A stretch of 7,696 bases of DNA from Candidatus Saccharimonadota bacterium. Lineage in GTDB: Bacteria > Patescibacteriota > Saccharimonadia > Saccharimonadales > JACDFO01. The notes under the pieces were generated by a model, which was not told where the DNA came from, did not search any database, and worked only from the letters and a program-made list of their open reading frames with translations. A program made the translations under genes and the position numbers. Of this stretch, positions 1 to 5,270 are shown piece after piece; the stretch's first letter is position 1, and the number at the start of each line of letters is the position of its first letter. The DNA lies in assembly GCA_013815785.1 (NCBI GenBank), contig JACDFO010000008.1, positions 1 through 7,696 on the forward strand, read 5' to 3'.

Positions 1-646
1 AATCTAGTTCTTGGCCTAGCTTGCGGTGGTCGCGTTTTTTGGCTTCCTCGAGCATATGTAAATGGTCGTGTAATTGTTCTTTTGTTTCAAAGGCTACTCC
101 GTACAGGCGCTGCATCTGTGGGTTAGATTCTTTGCCGCGCCAATAGGCTCCAGCTATACGCATCAGTTTAAATGCCCCAACTTTGCCGGTTGATTCCACA
201 TGCGGACCACGGCACAAATCGGTAAAATCACCGTTCATATAAAAAGATACGTTTTCTACCGCACTCTCACCCTCCACAATGGTACCCAACTCGTCAGCAT
301 CTAAATCTTTAGCTACAGTGGTACCGGCGCGCTTGAGGTCGTTCAATAGTTCTTCTTTATACGGCTGATTTCCTGTCTTTGCCCACTCAATAGCTTCATC
401 AATCGGTTTTTCGATGCGTTCAAAAATCTGGTTTTCGTTTATTACCTTGCGCATCTGCTCTTCTATTCTTTTGAAGTCATCTTCTGATATCTTTGTGTCT
501 GGTCCTAAATCAATATCATAATAAAATCCGTTTTCTACCACCGGGCCTACGCCAAGTTTTGCCTCTGGCCAAAGTGTCGTTACGGCAGTCGCCATTATAT
601 GCGCCAAGCTATGTCGCATCGGATGTAGGTGGTCGCTATCTGACAT
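1..646 (-). CDS. thrS: Threonyl-tRNA synthetase, N-terminal part (3' end beyond window)
   Basis: This enzyme charges tRNA-Thr with threonine in the cytoplasm. About 215 codons are visible and the gene runs off the left edge, so only the editing domain and the start of the catalytic domain are seen. The editing motif HSLAH (His12 and His16) and the motif DLCRGPH (Cys145 and His149) match the four editing-site residues known in E. coli ThrS (His73, His77, Cys182, His186). The start ATG at 644-646 is preceded by a good AGGGAGA Shine-Dalgarno. The protein begins about ten residues before HSLAH, so the TGS domain that opens most bacterial ThrS proteins is absent. The upstream frame meets a TGA at 674-676, which excludes a longer form. 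An extended -10 lies just upstream, and a terminator-like hairpin lies further up. Confidence 0.95.
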   Translation of the reverse strand, partial: MSDSDHLHPMRHSLAHIMATAVTTLWPEAKLGVGPVVENGFYYDIDLGPDTKISEDDFKRIEEQMRKVINENQIFERIEKPIDEAIEWAKTGNQPYKEELLNDLKRAGTTVAKDLDADELGTIVEGESAVENVSFYMNGDFTDLCRGPHVESTGKVGAFKLMRIAGAYWRGKESNPQMQRLYGVAFETKEQLHDHLHMLEEAKKRDHRKLGQELD

Positions 647-667
647 GTTTTCTCCCTCTTTAATACC

Positions 668-676
668 ATCATATCA
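668..676 (-). promoter_or_regulatory. Extended -10 promoter close to thrS
   Basis: Read on the minus strand, the sequence is TGATATGAT: an extended TGn followed by TATGAT, one mismatch from the -10 consensus. No good -35 is seen at 17 bp. Transcription would start about 15 bases before the thrS ATG, leaving room only for the Shine-Dalgarno. Confidence 0.45.
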
Positions 677-707
677 TCTCTGTTCCTAAGTCATAGGCTC
701 TTTAAGC

Positions 708-748
708 AAAAAAGAGGGTTGAGGAATCTCGCAATAATCCTCAACCCT
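708..748 (-). terminator. Terminator-type hairpin in the thrS upstream region (possible attenuator)
   Basis: An 11-bp perfect stem (715-725 pairs with 738-748) with a 12-base loop is followed on the minus strand by C and six T. This is the form of an intrinsic terminator on the minus strand only. No protein or RNA gene on that strand lies upstream to be terminated, because the next gene is a plus-strand tRNA. It therefore either attenuates a long thrS leader or ends a short untranslated RNA. No T-box consensus and no threonine-rich leader peptide were found. Confidence 0.6.
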
Positions 749-832
749 GCCCATCCTTCTTAAAACACCCCTCAAAACTTCGCCTATTTGACCTATAACC
801 ATAAGTCAGTCACTACAGCTTAACATGCTAGC

Positions 833-862
833 AGTATAATGCTAGTACTTTTGTATTGTTTC
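833..862 (-). promoter_or_regulatory. Possible distal promoter of the thrS leader
   Basis: On the minus strand a TATACT -10 (833-838) lies 18 bp after a weak GAAACA -35 (857-862). It would start a leader of roughly 180 bases that includes the terminator-type hairpin. The same stretch contains TATAAT on the plus strand (835-840), so either strand or neither may be used. The -10 is flanked by two copies of ATGCTAG (825-831 and 839-845). Confidence 0.3.
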
Positions 863-882
863 TTTTACATTCTTCCTGTGGA

Positions 883-911
883 TTGCCTTTTACCCTGTTA
901 TTCGATATGCT
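883..911 (+). promoter_or_regulatory. Promoter of tRNA-Val
   Basis: TTGCCT (-35, 883-888) and TATGCT (-10, 906-911) are separated by exactly 17 bp. The expected start is near 918, about eight bases before the mature tRNA 5' end. Confidence 0.65.
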
Positions 912-925
912 TTTACCTGTTACTC

Positions 926-1002
926 GGGCGATTAGCTCATTTGGCTAGAGCGCTACATTGACGTTGTAGAGGTGATAGGTTCGAATCCTATATCGCCCAC
1001 CA
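926..1002 (+). tRNA. tRNA-Val(GAC)
   Basis: A full cloverleaf is visible. The acceptor GGGCGAT pairs with ATCGCCC. The D stem is GCTC/GAGC. The anticodon stem CTACA/TGTAG carries the loop TTGACGT with anticodon GAC (960-962). The T stem ATAGG/CCTAT carries the loop TTCGAAT. The discriminator is A, and CCA is encoded in the gene. It reads GTC valine codons. It is a single gene with its own promoter upstream and terminator downstream. Confidence 0.95.
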
Positions 1003-1011
1003 GTATAAAAT

Positions 1012-1034
1012 GCTGACAAATGAGTCAGCTTTTT
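1012..1034. terminator. Bidirectional terminator between tRNA-Val and tgt
   Basis: The stem GCTGAC/GTCAGC (1012-1017 with 1024-1029) is followed by TTTTT on the plus strand. On the minus strand it is followed by ATTTTAT, a poorer tail. It ends the tRNA-Val transcript and can serve the convergent tgt gene. The plus-strand T tract overlaps the tgt stop codon at 1033-1035. Confidence 0.7.
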
Positions 1035-2280
1035 ATTTTCTATAATCTTCGCAAATTCGTTGGAGATAGCGGATGTTATGAATGCTAGTTAGGGTGCCGG
1101 CTAATGGTTCGCCAACCTTGAACTGGTGACGTAAGATGCCGCGACTGTAGCCGGATGTACACGTCGTACAATCACAAGCTTCATCAATTGGTCCGGTATC
1201 TTCGGCAAACCGTTCATTGGTCAGATGAACCTTCATATCCTGAGGACCACAAGTCTTGCACTCGAGTCTAGTTCTGGTTTTGTCCTGCGGACCGTAAGCC
1301 AGCTGTACGGATGGTACTGCTAGCGCGGACCGTAAAGGAGCAGAGCCAGAAATAGGCCGAGAAGTGCCGCCAACGACGGCTTGGCCGGCTTTGTCGACAC
1401 AGATGCATGGCTTGTGGATCCAGGCTGTGCCATGGCGGGCATTCCTGGTTGGAAGCACGCAATCAAGCATATCAATTCCGCGCTCAACCGCATGACGCAG
1501 ATCCACCGGATCTCCCACCCCCAGCAAAAAATGCGGTCGAGTAGGATCATAGTGCGGGGCCAGGAAATCTAGCATGCCATGCATTTCAGACCGCGTTTCG
1601 CCGACAGACAATCCACCGATTGCTATGCCGTCTACATCAGATGCTTGGACAATATCCAGGCTTTGTCTGCGTAGCTCTTTGTCTAATCCACCCTGAACAA
1701 TTCCAAATAACAGAGGCCGTTCACTATCTGCCATGTCACTTGTGAGCTTTTTGAACTCATTTATACTACGCGAAAGCCAGCGGTGTGTTCGGTCAAATGC
1801 TTCGCGCGTACGGTTTGGCTGATTGTCATCCAATGATGCCAAATCATCAAAAACATTTATCATGTCGGCGCCGAGTTTCATCTGTATTTGGATAGACTTT
1901 TCGGGAGATAGAAGCACCACATCCCCTGTCTTTGGATCCTTGAATGTGACGCCATCTTCGGTGATTTTACTAACATGCGCAAGGGAAAAGACTTGAAATC
2001 CTCCGGAATCGGTCAACATTGGCAGCGACTGGTTGGCAAAACTGTGAAGGCCACCTAGAGCAGCTATGGTCTCTTCGCCTGGTTGCAGGTGTAAGTGGTA
2101 CGTATTGGCCAGAACTACTTGCACGCCTGTACTGCGCACTTGCTCGGGGGTAAGTGACTTGACCGCACCTCTGGTACCATCTGGCATAAACGTAGGCGTC
2201 AACACCTTACCCGCCCTAGTATTTAGAATTCCGGCTCTAATCCCATTTTTATCAGACATGAGTTTAAAATAACTATTCAT
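1033..2280 (-). CDS. tgt: tRNA-guanine transglycosylase (queuine/preQ1 tRNA-ribosyltransferase)
   Basis: Tgt swaps guanine 34 of GUN-anticodon tRNAs for a queuosine precursor base. The TIM-barrel family signatures run in order: LTDSGGFQVFSL (89-100, with general acid/base Asp91), GIVQGG (193-198), GGLSVGE (222-228) and MLDCVLPTRNAR (271-282, with nucleophile Asp273). The zinc set is Cys369, Cys371, Cys374 and His401. Two features are odd. The substrate-pocket motif is FDDL, where bacterial preQ1 enzymes have FDEC. About 58 extra residues lie between HGTAW and the zinc motif compared with E. coli Tgt, and they bring a CIC (292-294) and a CKTC (341-344). The protein stops soon after its zinc-binding His, shorter at the end than E. 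coli. No Shine-Dalgarno precedes the ATG; Met8 is an alternative start. Queuosine synthesis genes are not visible here. Confidence 0.95.
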   Translation of the reverse strand: MNSYFKLMSDKNGIRAGILNTRAGKVLTPTFMPDGTRGAVKSLTPEQVRSTGVQVVLANTYHLHLQPGEETIAALGGLHSFANQSLPMLTDSGGFQVFSLAHVSKITEDGVTFKDPKTGDVVLLSPEKSIQIQMKLGADMINVFDDLASLDDNQPNRTREAFDRTHRWLSRSINEFKKLTSDMADSERPLLFGIVQGGLDKELRRQSLDIVQASDVDGIAIGGLSVGETRSEMHGMLDFLAPHYDPTRPHFLLGVGDPVDLRHAVERGIDMLDCVLPTRNARHGTAWIHKPCICVDKAGQAVVGGTSRPISGSAPLRSALAVPSVQLAYGPQDKTRTRLECKTCGPQDMKVHLTNERFAEDTGPIDEACDCTTCTSGYSRGILRHQFKVGEPLAGTLTSIHNIRYLQRICEDYRK

Positions 2281-2287
2281 CTCTGTT

Positions 2288-2296
2288 ATAGTAACA
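2288..2296 (-). promoter_or_regulatory. Extended -10 of tgt, predicting a leaderless mRNA
   Basis: The minus strand reads TGTTACTAT: an extended TGn with TACTAT. Seven bases separate it from the tgt ATG, so the predicted +1 falls on the A of the start codon. This fits the absence of a Shine-Dalgarno. No convincing -35 is present. Confidence 0.4.
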
Positions 2297-2313
2297 CACC
2301 ATTACGCTTAAGC

Positions 2314-2331
2314 TATTGACTTAGTATTGAC
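2314..2331 (+). repeat. Direct repeat TATTGAC, 11-bp period
   Basis: TATTGAC occurs at 2314-2320 and 2325-2331, one helical turn apart. The second copy overlaps the -35 box of the small plus-strand unit and both lie in the divergent region with tgt. The placement suggests a repressor or activator site, but no regulator is identified. Confidence 0.35.
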
Positions 2332-2355
2332 ATGGTTGTATAGCTTATGTATACT
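2327..2355 (+). promoter_or_regulatory. Near-consensus promoter of the 38-codon unit
   Basis: A perfect TTGACA (-35, 2327-2332), a 17-bp spacer and TATACT (-10, 2350-2355) make this the strongest promoter in the window. The expected start is near 2362, about 22 bases before the TTG start codon. Confidence 0.8.
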
Positions 2356-2383
2356 CATCGGGTTAATCGGGAGGCGCTCATAC

Positions 2384-2500
2384 TTGAGTACCAATTCGAC
2401 TTCGCTGGAAGGTTTTAAGCTGTTTTACGAAGAGCTGACCGCCCAAAGCAAGTCAATCAGTCGTATACGACGCGTTCGGCCAGTACTTGCAAGCAAGTAG
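2384..2500 (+). CDS. Unrecognised 38-residue small protein (TTG start)
   Basis: I do not recognise this product. The frame opens at TTG 2384-2386, nine bases after a strong GGGAGG Shine-Dalgarno (2369-2374), and ends at TAG 2498-2500. The N-terminal half is rich in Ser/Thr and acidic residues around the segment GFKLFYEELTAQ. The C-terminal third is strongly basic (SRIRRVRP) and could bind nucleic acid or the ribosome. No membrane segment or cysteine is present. A near-consensus promoter precedes it and a 10-bp terminator follows, so it forms its own transcript of about 180 bases. A frame of this length can occur by chance, so the transcript could instead be a structured RNA: CTTGAGTAC (2383-2391) can pair with GTACTTGCAAG (2483-2493) across the frame with a two-base bulge. 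Promoter and terminator are surer than the coding call. Confidence 0.55.
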   Translation: MSTNSTSLEGFKLFYEELTAQSKSISRIRRVRPVLASK

Positions 2501-2510
2501 GTTGAACGGC

Positions 2511-2541
2511 AAGCCCTAGGACTAATATCCCTAGGGCTTTT
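2511..2541 (+). terminator. Intrinsic terminator of the 38-codon unit
   Basis: AAGCCCTAGG (2511-2520) pairs perfectly with CCTAGGGCTT (2530-2539) around a nine-base loop and runs into TTTTC then TTATTT. It begins ten bases after the small frame's stop codon. Confidence 0.85.
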
Positions 2542-2619
2542 CTTATTTAACGGTCTTTCCCCACAGTTTTGATAACTTATCCACTTGTATAAGCAACAGC
2601 GTTATGACAACATGTAGTC

Positions 2620-3033
2620 ATGGTTTGTATATATTGTAAACACGAAACACGAGTTATTAACTCTCGACCCCAAAAGAGGACGAACCGTATTTGGCGACGT
2701 CGTACCTGTATGGTTTGCGACACTATATTTACGTCTACAGAGGCAGTTGACCTGAGCGGCAGTGTTACCGTCAGACACAATAAAGCCCTACAGCCCTTTC
2801 AGCGTGACAAACTATTCATGACCGTCTACGACAGCTTAAAGCATAGAAAAACCGCCCTAGAGGACGCTACAGCCCTTACAGACACCATCATTTCCAACCT
2901 ATACCCGCTTATGCCAGCCGCTATGTTATTAAGATCAGACATTATCGTTGTAAGCATAGGGGTCTTAAAGCGATTTGATAAAGCAGCAGCCTCCTACTAC
3001 CAGACTTTTCACCCACCTAAAACAGACGTCTAG
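2620..3033 (+). CDS. nrdR: NrdR-type transcriptional repressor (zinc ribbon plus ATP-cone)
   Basis: NrdR is a nucleotide-sensing repressor of ribonucleotide reductase genes. The 137-residue protein opens with the typical zinc ribbon: Cys3 and Cys6 (CIYC), then Cys30 and Cys33 (CMVC), with the family's SRP and RRRTC segments between them. An ATP-cone follows from about residue 47, including VTVRHNKALQPFQRDKL. The C-terminal part diverges from standard NrdR and the protein is slightly shorter than the usual 150 or so residues. The start is fixed by a TGA three codons above at 2605-2607 and by the distance to the first CxxC. No Shine-Dalgarno and no clear promoter are visible, so a short-leader or leaderless mRNA is possible. 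No ribonucleotide reductase gene lies in the window. Its stop codon overlaps that of the convergent glycosyltransferase. Confidence 0.88.
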   Translation: MVCIYCKHETRVINSRPQKRTNRIWRRRTCMVCDTIFTSTEAVDLSGSVTVRHNKALQPFQRDKLFMTVYDSLKHRKTALEDATALTDTIISNLYPLMPAAMLLRSDIIVVSIGVLKRFDKAAASYYQTFHPPKTDV

Positions 3034-4640
3034 ATAATTGTCTGTTTATCTTCTGTGACGACGGCTTTATCAGTTACGTCGAACTTGCCGATGTATTTGC
3101 CGAACATTAATCGTGTCTGAGAATAAAGTGCCGATAAGCCATTGAACAAAATAGTGGTTACGGGCAGCAATACAAACTGCAGGACCATCCATATATTCCG
3201 ATGCCTTTTGTAGCGCAGTGGCCTCGGTGGCAACAACTTTAGGCTTAGGAACAGTGTGATAAAGATGCCACCCAGTGCAACGGTCTGAATTCGGCTGGCT
3301 ATTTGGGGCAGTTGGTTGGCCGCGTAATCCTGTGGATTGAATAATAGTGGTATGAAAGCTGCAAAAGCTAGGATAAGCGGTGCCGTTGCCCAAGATACAT
3401 GACCTTCTAGTAGCCGTAGAAACTTAAAGGTGAGGTCTAATTTTGGCACTCTGTTATTCGTAAAATACCCCTTCTCTGCTACGTATGCCACATCTGAAGC
3501 CCCCCAAGCCCAGCGCCGTATCTGTAAAAACTGTGCTTTGATGGTGCGCCAATAGGTAGTCGATAATACCGCGTCTTGATAGATGGGTAGATAAATTGGA
3601 TATACCTCGTGTTTGCCATCGTATCTGAAGTACGTGCGCCAGAACTGATGACCGTCCTCTACAATCGTGCGCACACTCCAGTAGTCTGTATCTATCAGCG
3701 CCTGCATGCTTTGGGCATGGCTAGAGAAGTTACGAATCATATGCGGTCGAATAGAAATAACGACATTCCAAAAGGAGTTTCCTGTGGCAATCACCCGCAT
3801 GGGGGCCGGTGCGTCCCAAATATTATTGGTAAACATCGGTATTGGTTGATAAGAAACCACCAAAGGGTCTGGCGTAACTGCGTATAGGTATGTCAGAGCG
3901 TTCAGGTAGTGCTTGTGCGGCCGATTATCAGAATCCAGCGTAGTCACGATAACACTGAGTGGTTCGATATTTTCCTTTTCCAAATATTGTTCCAGCTCGC
4001 GTGCGGCGTACGTTATGTTGCCACCCTTGCCTATGACTTCACCTGGCATATCCTTGGGATGCTTGACGGCAAAGGCGTATTTAAATGTACCTTGATAGTC
4101 TTTCATGAGCTGCTCAGCCTGAACTTCCACATCTGGTCCACCACGCTCTTCGTACGCCAGCACCAAAATGACGTTTTTCATATCGTACTCCGATGCAATA
4201 ACAGATTGAATCGTTGGCTCTAGCACTTCCCGGCTCTCATTATAGGTAGCAATAATAATGGCATGCGTGATGTCATCGACTTTTATAGGGGTTGGTTCTT
4301 CGGCGATTCTGCGGATGTTTTCATAATGCCAAGTTGGAATATGCCGGTCTGGTTGCTCCACTTTGCCGGTACGAAGCTCTTCGAGCAATTGAGTCCACGG
4401 TAACTTCTGATATTGGTCTAAATTCCGAAACCCCTGAATCGAACGTATATTTAGGCCAATGGCTTTTACAAACCACAATAACAGATAAGCGATGATGAAA
4501 ATTACAGTGATACGCGGATTAATTTGGCTTAAAACAAACGGTAGAATCAAAAGACTCCAGCTAATCAGCCCGGGTAACATTTCAAAAAAACGATATCGGC
4601 GCCCACGCTGTTTTTCGTACGGAATTTCTATACTTTTCAT
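3030..4640 (-). CDS. Membrane glycosyltransferase family 2 (cellulose-synthase-like)
   Basis: This is a processive-type GT2 enzyme of 536 residues that likely builds or primes a cell-surface glycan from a nucleotide sugar at the cytoplasmic membrane. Two N-terminal membrane helices (about 22-38 and 43-61) precede the cytosolic GT-A domain. Its motifs run IIIATYNES (128-136), GKGGN (204-208), the metal-binding LDSDN (Asp236, Asp238), EDG (328-330, catalytic base region) and QIRRW (373-377), the acceptor motif of cellulose and hyaluronan synthases. Three or so further helices follow (about 415-434, 453-470, 483-505), then a short polar tail. It starts inside a TAATG overlap with the upstream small membrane gene and has no Shine-Dalgarno of its own, which implies translational coupling. 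The sugar and product cannot be told from sequence. Its stop lies on the same CTAG tetramer as the nrdR stop. Confidence 0.9.
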   Translation of the reverse strand: MKSIEIPYEKQRGRRYRFFEMLPGLISWSLLILPFVLSQINPRITVIFIIAYLLLWFVKAIGLNIRSIQGFRNLDQYQKLPWTQLLEELRTGKVEQPDRHIPTWHYENIRRIAEEPTPIKVDDITHAIIIATYNESREVLEPTIQSVIASEYDMKNVILVLAYEERGGPDVEVQAEQLMKDYQGTFKYAFAVKHPKDMPGEVIGKGGNITYAARELEQYLEKENIEPLSVIVTTLDSDNRPHKHYLNALTYLYAVTPDPLVVSYQPIPMFTNNIWDAPAPMRVIATGNSFWNVVISIRPHMIRNFSSHAQSMQALIDTDYWSVRTIVEDGHQFWRTYFRYDGKHEVYPIYLPIYQDAVLSTTYWRTIKAQFLQIRRWAWGASDVAYVAEKGYFTNNRVPKLDLTFKFLRLLEGHVSWATAPLILAFAAFIPLLFNPQDYAANQLPQIASRIQTVALGGIFITLFLSLKLLPPRPLRYKRHRNIWMVLQFVLLPVTTILFNGLSALYSQTRLMFGKYIGKFDVTDKAVVTEDKQTII

Positions 4641-5020
4641 TAAATTTCGAGCAGTGCGTTACTGACGAACAAGGTAATTATGAGGAGTAAGAGGCCTAGA
4701 CCAAGCGCAGCTATAGCAAAACTGCGCCTGTGCGAGTACATTTTGATACTTAGACTGGTGTGGAGCAGCCAGACCGCCACCGCAAAACCTATAAAACTCA
4801 AAATAACTAACGAACTGCCGGCTTTGTAGGCGCTAAGACCAAGATTTGCACGGTACTGCACGATATACCCATCCGCCCTGTTGAAGTCAATATTAAGAAG
4901 CACTAATACGGTGCAAAGAAGCATCAAAAATGTATTGACGCTTATAAGTAGCAACACTACACGGTCATGAAAATAATTTTTGGGTATATGCATTTGCTCT
5001 AGTTTAAGGTTAAAAGCCAA
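4640..5020 (-). CDS. Small three-helix membrane protein, partner of the GT2 enzyme
   Basis: I do not recognise this family. The 126-residue form starts at TTG 5018-5020. An ATG at 4991-4993 would give 117 residues and may be the true start, because neither codon has a convincing Shine-Dalgarno and the extra nine residues add no feature. Three hydrophobic helices are clear (about residues 21-43, 68-87 and 101-120 of the longer form). Basic residues before helix 1 and between helices 2 and 3 (MYSHRRS) put the N terminus in the cytoplasm. Its TAA overlaps the glycosyltransferase ATG (TAATG), so the two proteins are probably made together and may form one membrane complex, for example as an accessory subunit or export helper. 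That role is inferred from context only. A stable hairpin lies just upstream. Confidence 0.75.
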   Translation of the reverse strand: MAFNLKLEQMHIPKNYFHDRVVLLLISVNTFLMLLCTVLVLLNIDFNRADGYIVQYRANLGLSAYKAGSSLVILSFIGFAVAVWLLHTSLSIKMYSHRRSFAIAALGLGLLLLIITLFVSNALLEI

Positions 5021-5034
5021 AAGTTAAAAGGGTT

Positions 5035-5062
5035 CCCCAGGCCAAGAGGTTTTGGCTTGGGG
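5035..5062 (-). terminator. Hairpin upstream of the membrane protein/GT2 operon
   Basis: An 11-bp stem with one G-T pair (5035-5045 with 5052-5062) and a six-base loop is followed on the minus strand by AACCCTTTTAACTTTTGG, which is only moderately T-rich. It could be a second terminator for tRNA-Thr, or a leader element of the operon if that is transcribed from upstream. No promoter was found between the two hairpins. Confidence 0.4.
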
Positions 5063-5089
5063 TTAAGCGCAGGCATTGTTGAAAGCTGA

Positions 5090-5120
5090 AAGTAAACAGC
5101 TTCCGCTGTTATGGAAGCTG
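5090..5120 (-). terminator. Terminator of tRNA-Thr
   Basis: CAGCTTCC (5097-5104) pairs perfectly with GGAAGCTG (5113-5120), and on the minus strand it runs into TTTACTT. It begins 16 bases after the tRNA-Thr CCA end. The T tract is interrupted, so some read-through into the membrane protein operon is possible. Confidence 0.6.
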
Positions 5121-5136
5121 GAATACAATGACAAGC

Positions 5137-5212
5137 TGGAGCCACCTAGCAGGGTCGAACTGCTGACCTTCTCGTTACGAGTGAGACGCTCTACCAACTG
5201 AGCTAAGGTGGC
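5137..5212 (-). tRNA. tRNA-Thr(CGT)
   Basis: On the minus strand, acceptor GCCACCT pairs with AGGTGGC and the discriminator is T, followed by an encoded CCA. The D stem is GCTC/GAGC. The anticodon loop is CTCGTAA with anticodon CGT. The T stem AGCAG/CTGCT carries the loop TTCGACC. It reads ACG codons. The last anticodon-stem pair (31-39) is A and C, a mismatch where U would normally complete the pair. Confidence 0.93.
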
Positions 5213-5224
5213 ATAGACCGAACT

Positions 5225-5230
5225 ATTTTA
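5225..5230 (-). promoter_or_regulatory. Possible -10 of tRNA-Thr
   Basis: TAAAAT on the minus strand lies 12 bases before the tRNA 5' end. The -35 at 17 bp is weak (CTGTAA). Confidence 0.35.
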
Positions 5231-5264
5231 GCACGTAAATACTAGATTTACAGAGGTATTTGGG

Positions 5265-5270
5265 TATAAT
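5265..5270 (+). promoter_or_regulatory. Consensus -10 of tRNA-Gly, inside a palindrome
   Basis: A perfect TATAAT lies ten bases before the tRNA 5' end. It is part of the 12-bp palindrome GTATAATTATAC (5264-5275), so an identical TATAAT faces tRNA-Thr on the minus strand. No strong -35 is seen; TTTACA (5247-5252) is too close at 12 bp. Confidence 0.55.

Noticed and set aside
685..801. A 38-codon minus-strand frame crossing the thrS leader hairpin
   Set aside because: It has no clear ribosome site, only one threonine codon and no cluster, and its composition does not suggest a leader peptide or protein.
1381..1572. Plus-strand and minus-strand frames overlapping tgt and the glycosyltransferase
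   Set aside because: They lie wholly inside well-supported genes in other frames, with no ribosome sites or recognisable motifs.
2460..2471. Perfect 12-bp palindrome GTCGTATACGAC inside the small gene, sharing octamers with the tRNA-Gly inverted repeat
   Set aside because: Octamers of this kind are expected by chance at this window length and the two places have no clear link, so a common regulator is not claimed.
2624..2640. A TTGTATATATTGT stretch resembling the centre of an NrdR box just inside nrdR
   Set aside because: These bases encode the conserved CIYC zinc ligands, so the match is explained by the protein; no second box lies at the usual spacing and the flanks do not fit.
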